Below, in pieces: positions 59,448 through 64,000 of a stretch of 64,000 bases of DNA. The stretch is from Azadirachta indica (Eukaryota; Streptophyta; Magnoliopsida; Sapindales; Meliaceae): contig CM040446.1 in the NCBI GenBank assembly GCA_022749755.1, positions 16,678,080 to 16,742,079 of the forward strand. The letters run 5' to 3'. A program made the translations under genes and the position numbers. The stretch's first letter is position 1; each line of letters starts with the position of its first letter. The notes under the pieces are model-generated. The model was not told the DNA's origin. It did not search any database and saw nothing but the letters and a program-made list of their open reading frames with translations.

Positions 59448-61508
59448 ATGGCAGAGGTTAATAGTAATGATAGTAAGGATAGGAATAATAATTGTGGCAT
59501 TGAGAATTTGTTATCTGCTAGAAAGGCATTGATGCTAAGCTTAGAGAAATCAAAAACCCTCGGGTTGGCTCTTCAAAGTGCAGGACCGAGGTTAGATGAG
59601 ATTAACCAAAGATTGCCTTCATTAGAGGCTGCCGTCCGCCCCATTCGTGCTGACAAGGAGGCCCTTGTTGCTGTGGGGGGCCACATTAATCGTGCTGTTG
59701 GACCGGCCGCTGCCGTGCTTAAGGTGTTTGATGCAGTTCACGGCCTGGAGAAATCATTGTTATCGGATCCTAGGAATGATCTGCCTGGGTACTTGTCGGT
59801 GCTGAAACGCCTTGAAGAGGCATTGAGGTTTTTGGGTGATAATTGTGGATTGGCAATACAGTGGTTGGAAGATATTGTGGAGTATTTGGAGGATAATAGG
59901 GTGGCAGATGAAAAGTACCTTTCCAATTTGAAGAAGTCGTTGAAGGGTCTCAGGGAATTGGAAAATGGTGAGGGGAAAATTCGCCTTGACGGGGGGCTTT
60001 TAGATGCTGCTTTGGATAAATTGGAAAGTGAGTTTCGGCGACTCTTGATGGAACATAGTGTGCCTCTTCCAATGTCATCTCCATCAGCACTTGGTGAACA
60101 GGCATGCATTGCACCATCGCCTTTACCTGTGACTGTTATTCAAAAGTTGCAAGCCATTCTTGGGAGATTGATTGCAAACAATAGGCTTGAGAAATGCATA
60201 TCTATTTATGTTGAAGTTCGGAGCTTGAATGTTAGAGCAAGTTTGCAGGCACTTGATTTGGATTATCTTGAGATCTCAATTTCAGAATTTAATGACGTGC
60301 AGAGTATAGAAGGGTATATAGCACAATGGGGAAGGCATTTGGAATTTGCCGTGAAACATTTATTTGAGGCCGAGTATAACCTTTGTAATGATGTGTTTGA
60401 GAGGATGGGAAACGATGTGTGGATGGGATGCTTTGCCAAGATAGCTGCACAGGCAGGTATTCTTGCATTTCTTCAGTTTGGGAAGACTGTTACGGACAGT
60501 AAGAAAGACCCAATTAAGCTTCTTAAGTTATTGGATATATTCAAATCTCTTAACAAGTTAAGATTGGATTTTAACCGACTTTTTGGTGGACTAGCATGTG
60601 CTGAAATTCAAAACCTGACCAGGGATCTCATCAAGAGAGTGATTGATGGTGCAGCTGAGATTTTTTGGGAACTTCGGGTTCAGGTGGAGTTACAGCGGCA
60701 AATCCCACCACCTCCAGATGGGGGTGTCCCCAGATTGGTGAGCTTTATCACTGAATACAGTAATAAACTGCTTGGGGACGATTACAAGCCAATTCTGACC
60801 CAGGTTCTTGTCATCCACCGTAGTTGGAAGCATGAGAAGTTTCAAGAGAGGCTCCTTGTTAATGAGGTTTTGAACGTAATCAAAGCCATTGAACAGAATC
60901 TAGAGTCATGGTTGAAGGCTTATGATGATGCTAGCTTATCCAACTTTTTTGCAATGAACAATCATTGGCATTTGTACAAACATTTGAAGGGGACAAGGCT
61001 TGGTGATCTCTTGGCGGATTCTTGGCTAAGAGAACATGAACAGTACAAGGACTATTATGCCACTGTCTTCTTTAGAGACAGCTGGGGAAAGATTCCAAGT
61101 CATTTAAGCCGAGAGGGTCTAATTATGTTCTCAGGAGGGCGTGCCTCTGCTCGTGATCTTGTAAAGAAAAGGCTTAAAGCATTTAATGAAGCTCTGGATG
61201 AGATGTATAAGAAGCAGTCAAAATGGGTTATTGCAGACAAAGATCTGAGGGAGAAGACGTGCCATCTCGTTGTGCAGGCTGTTGTGCCTATTTACCGAAG
61301 CTATATGCAGAATTATGGGGCATTGGTCGAGCAAGATGGAAGCTCTAGCAAGTATGCAAAATATTCAGTGGAGACATTGGAGAAAATGCTTGGCTCTCTT
61401 TTTCAGCCAAAGCCTGGGAGATATGGCAGTTTTAAGGGCATGTCGCCTGGTGGAAAATTTGACAATGGGATGGTGGATCTTCGTCGTACTGCTTCTGCCG
61501 TTGTGTGA
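59448..61508 (+). CDS. EXO70G1: Exocyst complex subunit EXO70, G clade
   Basis: Intronless 686-aa gene. EXO70 binds membrane phosphoinositides and helps the exocyst tether secretory vesicles to the plasma membrane. The N-terminal rod includes IENLLSARKALMLSLEKS, RLPSLEAAVRPIRADKEAL and INRAVGPAAAVLKVFDAVHG (to about residue 100). The Exo70 core runs about 270-640, with LQALDLDYLEISISEFNDVQ, FNRLFGG, FFAMNNHWHLYKHLKG and SSKYAKYSVETLEKML. It ends DLRRTASAVV. Wording and length match Arabidopsis EXO70G1 (At4g31540), also intronless and next to WRKY11. The ATG is the first in the final leader exon after the predicted acceptor at 59410. A second frame at 61270-61713 only overlaps the 3' end and 3'UTR and is not a gene. 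Confidence 0.95.
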   Translation: MAEVNSNDSKDRNNNCGIENLLSARKALMLSLEKSKTLGLALQSAGPRLDEINQRLPSLEAAVRPIRADKEALVAVGGHINRAVGPAAAVLKVFDAVHGLEKSLLSDPRNDLPGYLSVLKRLEEALRFLGDNCGLAIQWLEDIVEYLEDNRVADEKYLSNLKKSLKGLRELENGEGKIRLDGGLLDAALDKLESEFRRLLMEHSVPLPMSSPSALGEQACIAPSPLPVTVIQKLQAILGRLIANNRLEKCISIYVEVRSLNVRASLQALDLDYLEISISEFNDVQSIEGYIAQWGRHLEFAVKHLFEAEYNLCNDVFERMGNDVWMGCFAKIAAQAGILAFLQFGKTVTDSKKDPIKLLKLLDIFKSLNKLRLDFNRLFGGLACAEIQNLTRDLIKRVIDGAAEIFWELRVQVELQRQIPPPPDGGVPRLVSFITEYSNKLLGDDYKPILTQVLVIHRSWKHEKFQERLLVNEVLNVIKAIEQNLESWLKAYDDASLSNFFAMNNHWHLYKHLKGTRLGDLLADSWLREHEQYKDYYATVFFRDSWGKIPSHLSREGLIMFSGGRASARDLVKKRLKAFNEALDEMYKKQSKWVIADKDLREKTCHLVVQAVVPIYRSYMQNYGALVEQDGSSSKYAKYSVETLEKMLGSLFQPKPGRYGSFKGMSPGGKFDNGMVDLRRTASAVV

Positions 61509-64000
61509 TTCCCCCGGCTCTTGTTTCTTTATTGCACCAATATCCACCCTCCATTATGAGACGGGTATGATTTTGTCATGTACATATCAATATCCCAAAG
61601 GGCCTGAAACTATTGTATTTCGTGTATCTTTTCTTGCAATTGGAGAAGAAAGTTCCTCTAAAAAAATTGCCAACCAATTGCTGAACGCTTTTCCATGCGG
61701 CGAAATTTTGTAAGTTGCATGCGCATAATGAGATCGAATGTACTCTTCACTCGCGTGGACGATTCTTCAAATCGTGGGATTGAAAAAGTGCCAGACACAC
61801 CAATGAATAGGTTATGGGCCTATTCTATCGGGTTCGTAGATAATACTTTTAAGATATAGCTTTATCCATGTTTCTTTCATAATTAATTCAGTTACTAGTC
61901 AGGCTATACTCTGTAATTTGCTAGATTCCATTTAGAATTCAGTAAGGTGCGTCTAGAGGTCTAGCAGTGATTAAATTTAGTACTCATTTTTATAAGGAAA
62001 AGTCATAAATGCCGGGGGCCTTAACAACATCCTACTTGTTTTGTTCTATTTGATGGCTGTTGTCTAGCACTTACTGATGAAGTACAGCCACGAGTTAGTG
62101 AAAACTGTTAACAATAAGATGTTGGCTTGTTTCTGTAGTTATTTTTGTTTTATCTTAATGTAAGAAAACTGTTCATCATTGGATTGTTTCAGTGATTGAT
62201 TTATGCTTTTGATTATTCCGTGGATTTTAAACTTTACAGTGCATACTGAGAGGTTAGAGTTTTCTGGCTTTGCTTTCGTATTCTTCCTGAGTAGCATGTT
62301 GCTGGAACTTTGCTCTTGTGAGAAATGGAATCCTGTTAGTTCAGATGTGATACGTCTAAGTTTTGCTTGCTTTGATTCTGTTTATTTTGAGATAATCTGG
62401 ATGCCAATTATTGATCCCATACGTTGTTCCTTTTTGTGTCTCTGAATATTTTCCTCCTTTATCTTTTTGAACCTGGTGATGGTTAAAAAAAAAAAAGTTT
62501 CTAAAATGATTGGGAAGCAGGGAGAATATTGAGGCAGTTGCGAATTGTGATAGTGCTGGCCTTCTTGGAAGTAAGCTGGTAGTGATTATGATGGAGTGCA
62601 ATATAAACTGTTTTGCTGTTTCTATACTGCTTGTTTTCAAAAGCAACAAAAAGACTTCATTGCTATGTAGGATGTAGTTATGAAAATTCTTTAGATTATG
62701 GAAGAGAGATTTTCAATGGTTTTCCAAGAAGTGCTTTTGGATAATAAAAAGGCTCCTAAATAAACCTTCTTAAAATCACTCCCAAGTAAAGGATGCGTAT
62801 TCGTGGTCAATTACAAACGCATGTTGAAAGGGCTTTTGGAAATAAATACATAATGCAAATTATAATAAGTGATTTTTGGATCCCAAAAAAAAAGGGGAAA
62901 AAAAAAAAAAGCAAGCTCTCAAATAAGCAATCAGATCTGAAAACCAGCCCCAGGATTTGTATGCAAAACAGCGGCCCGTGTGTTATCTTTTTCCCCAGGC
63001 TTATCCACGAGTAAATGATTCTTCCTGCAAGAACTTCAAACCCGATTTGAAAAAGACTTGCCCCAAGAAAAATCTCAGACGTTGAGCATCCTCGCTAAAC
63101 CAACTTTCTTACGTGGGCGGCTATGATGATTGAAGATGGGGGTCAAATTCTATGATAAAAGAAAATGGATAAAAATATACTGAAAATAGGAAATAATAAG
63201 AATAAAAATGATGAAAGGAGCACATGGAGCAGCTGAACCCAAGAAGAAGAGAGAAGGGGATCCATATCCAACGTAATGAGTTGTAAATGTAAATGAAATT
63301 GTATGAGGAATCATTCACATGACTTTCTTTTGTGTTTCGTGTTGATGTTTGCTTGGTTTCATTAAAATAGACCAGTACTGTAATTCAAACCTTTTTGATA
63401 AGAATTTGCCTATTTTGGTTATAATACTACACCCTTATGGAATAAAGCTTTCCTTTACTATTAACATAACGCTTGTTTTCTGTTCTTTTCTTTCTTTTTC
63501 TTTTTTTTTTTTTTTTACAAACAAAAAAACGCTAAAATAATTGTTTTCTAACCAAAACTGTCTAAATTATAGCATTTGGGTAGTAGTTTGAAAATAAGAA
63601 ATTTCTAAAAAATAATAATTAAAACATTCTTTCTATTTTAAGTATTTACCAAAAATTTGAATGAATACACTATTATTAACATTAGACATTTTGTATTCTC
63701 AGTTTATTAAAGGAGAGATATGTGATCGAACTCAAATTAGAAAAATCAAAAGAGTAAATATTGGTGTAATATTTATGGAATAGACGATAAATTTTTGCAA
63801 TTTTTAAAATCAATAATAGCACCATCTCACCATCTATGTTGTATGATGAAAGATAACAATTTTTGAACATCATTTTTATATACTAAATAATAATGTTTAT
63901 ATATACAAACTCATTTGTATAAATTATGTATTATTATTAAGTGTCTTATTTTTACAAGAGCAAGAAGCAAGTAGTATGTGTTGTACATGTTACAAAAATT
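61509..64000. other. EXO70G 3' flank and AT-rich end of window
   Basis: The EXO70G 3'UTR is followed by AT-rich DNA with poly-A/T runs (about 62485-62496, 62887-62911, 63496-63518). Open frames are short and without domains. Nothing else is recognised. Confidence 0.6.

Noticed and set aside
61270..61713. 147-codon plus-strand frame at the end of EXO70G
   Set aside because: It overlaps the EXO70G coding sequence in another frame and then its 3'UTR; no homology recognised.

Overview
The window is nuclear DNA of a flowering plant, a eudicot. Genes have GT-AG introns and 5'UTR introns, spacers are AT-rich with many microsatellites, and the gene families are plant-specific (CSLC, CNGC, RSZ-type SR protein, RHM, WRKY IId, EXO70). 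Protein similarity and the EG45/blight-associated-p12-type cluster would fit Citrus or a relative. That is an impression; the sequence alone does not prove the genus.

Layout, left to right. 111-949 (+): last two exons of a CSLC xyloglucan glucan synthase. 2746-5934 (-): complete 7-exon cyclic-nucleotide-gated channel (CNGC14 type, 728 aa). 9434-11541 (-): SR splicing factor RSZ22/RSZ21 (179 aa, 5 coding exons). 12620-24423: an accessory stretch holding a decayed P450 (CYP714-like), a decayed glycosyltransferase (UGT92-like), a tandem array of three decayed EG45-like genes, and one intact gene, the UDP-rhamnose synthase RHM (659 aa). 24424-27913: AT-rich spacer. 27914-29155 (+): intronless sarcosine/pipecolate oxidase. 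29890-39902 (-): giant tail-anchored coiled-coil protein (8 exons, 2826 aa) with a 5.9-kb exon carrying a 147-bp (49-residue) tandem repeat. 40-46 kb: AT-rich spacer. 46218-47844 (+): WRKY11/17 (347 aa). 48.3-57.4 kb: degenerate LINE followed by a degenerate Ty1/copia element with 164-bp LTRs, both on the minus strand. 59448-61508 (+): intronless EXO70G exocyst subunit (686 aa). No further gene is seen to 64 kb.

The intact genes reproduce, from memory of Arabidopsis loci, two homoeologous Arabidopsis segments: At4g31540-31590 (EXO70G1, WRKY11, coiled-coil protein, SRZ22, CSLC5) and At2g24570-24630 (WRKY17, sarcosine oxidase, RSZ22a, CNGC14, CSLC8). The window holds the union of both sets in one order, as expected of a lineage without the later Arabidopsis genome duplications. 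The P450/UGT/EG45/RHM stretch and the transposon block are the insertions in this old framework.

The genes are independent housekeeping or signalling loci, not an operon. CSLC and RHM both serve cell-wall polysaccharide and sugar metabolism. EXO70G and the tail-anchored coiled-coil protein both belong to the secretory pathway. I saw no CRISPR array, tRNA or rRNA gene, and no convincing novel multi-gene system. The best leads are the exact 147-bp coding repeat, the independently broken EG45 array, and the synteny/fractionation pattern.
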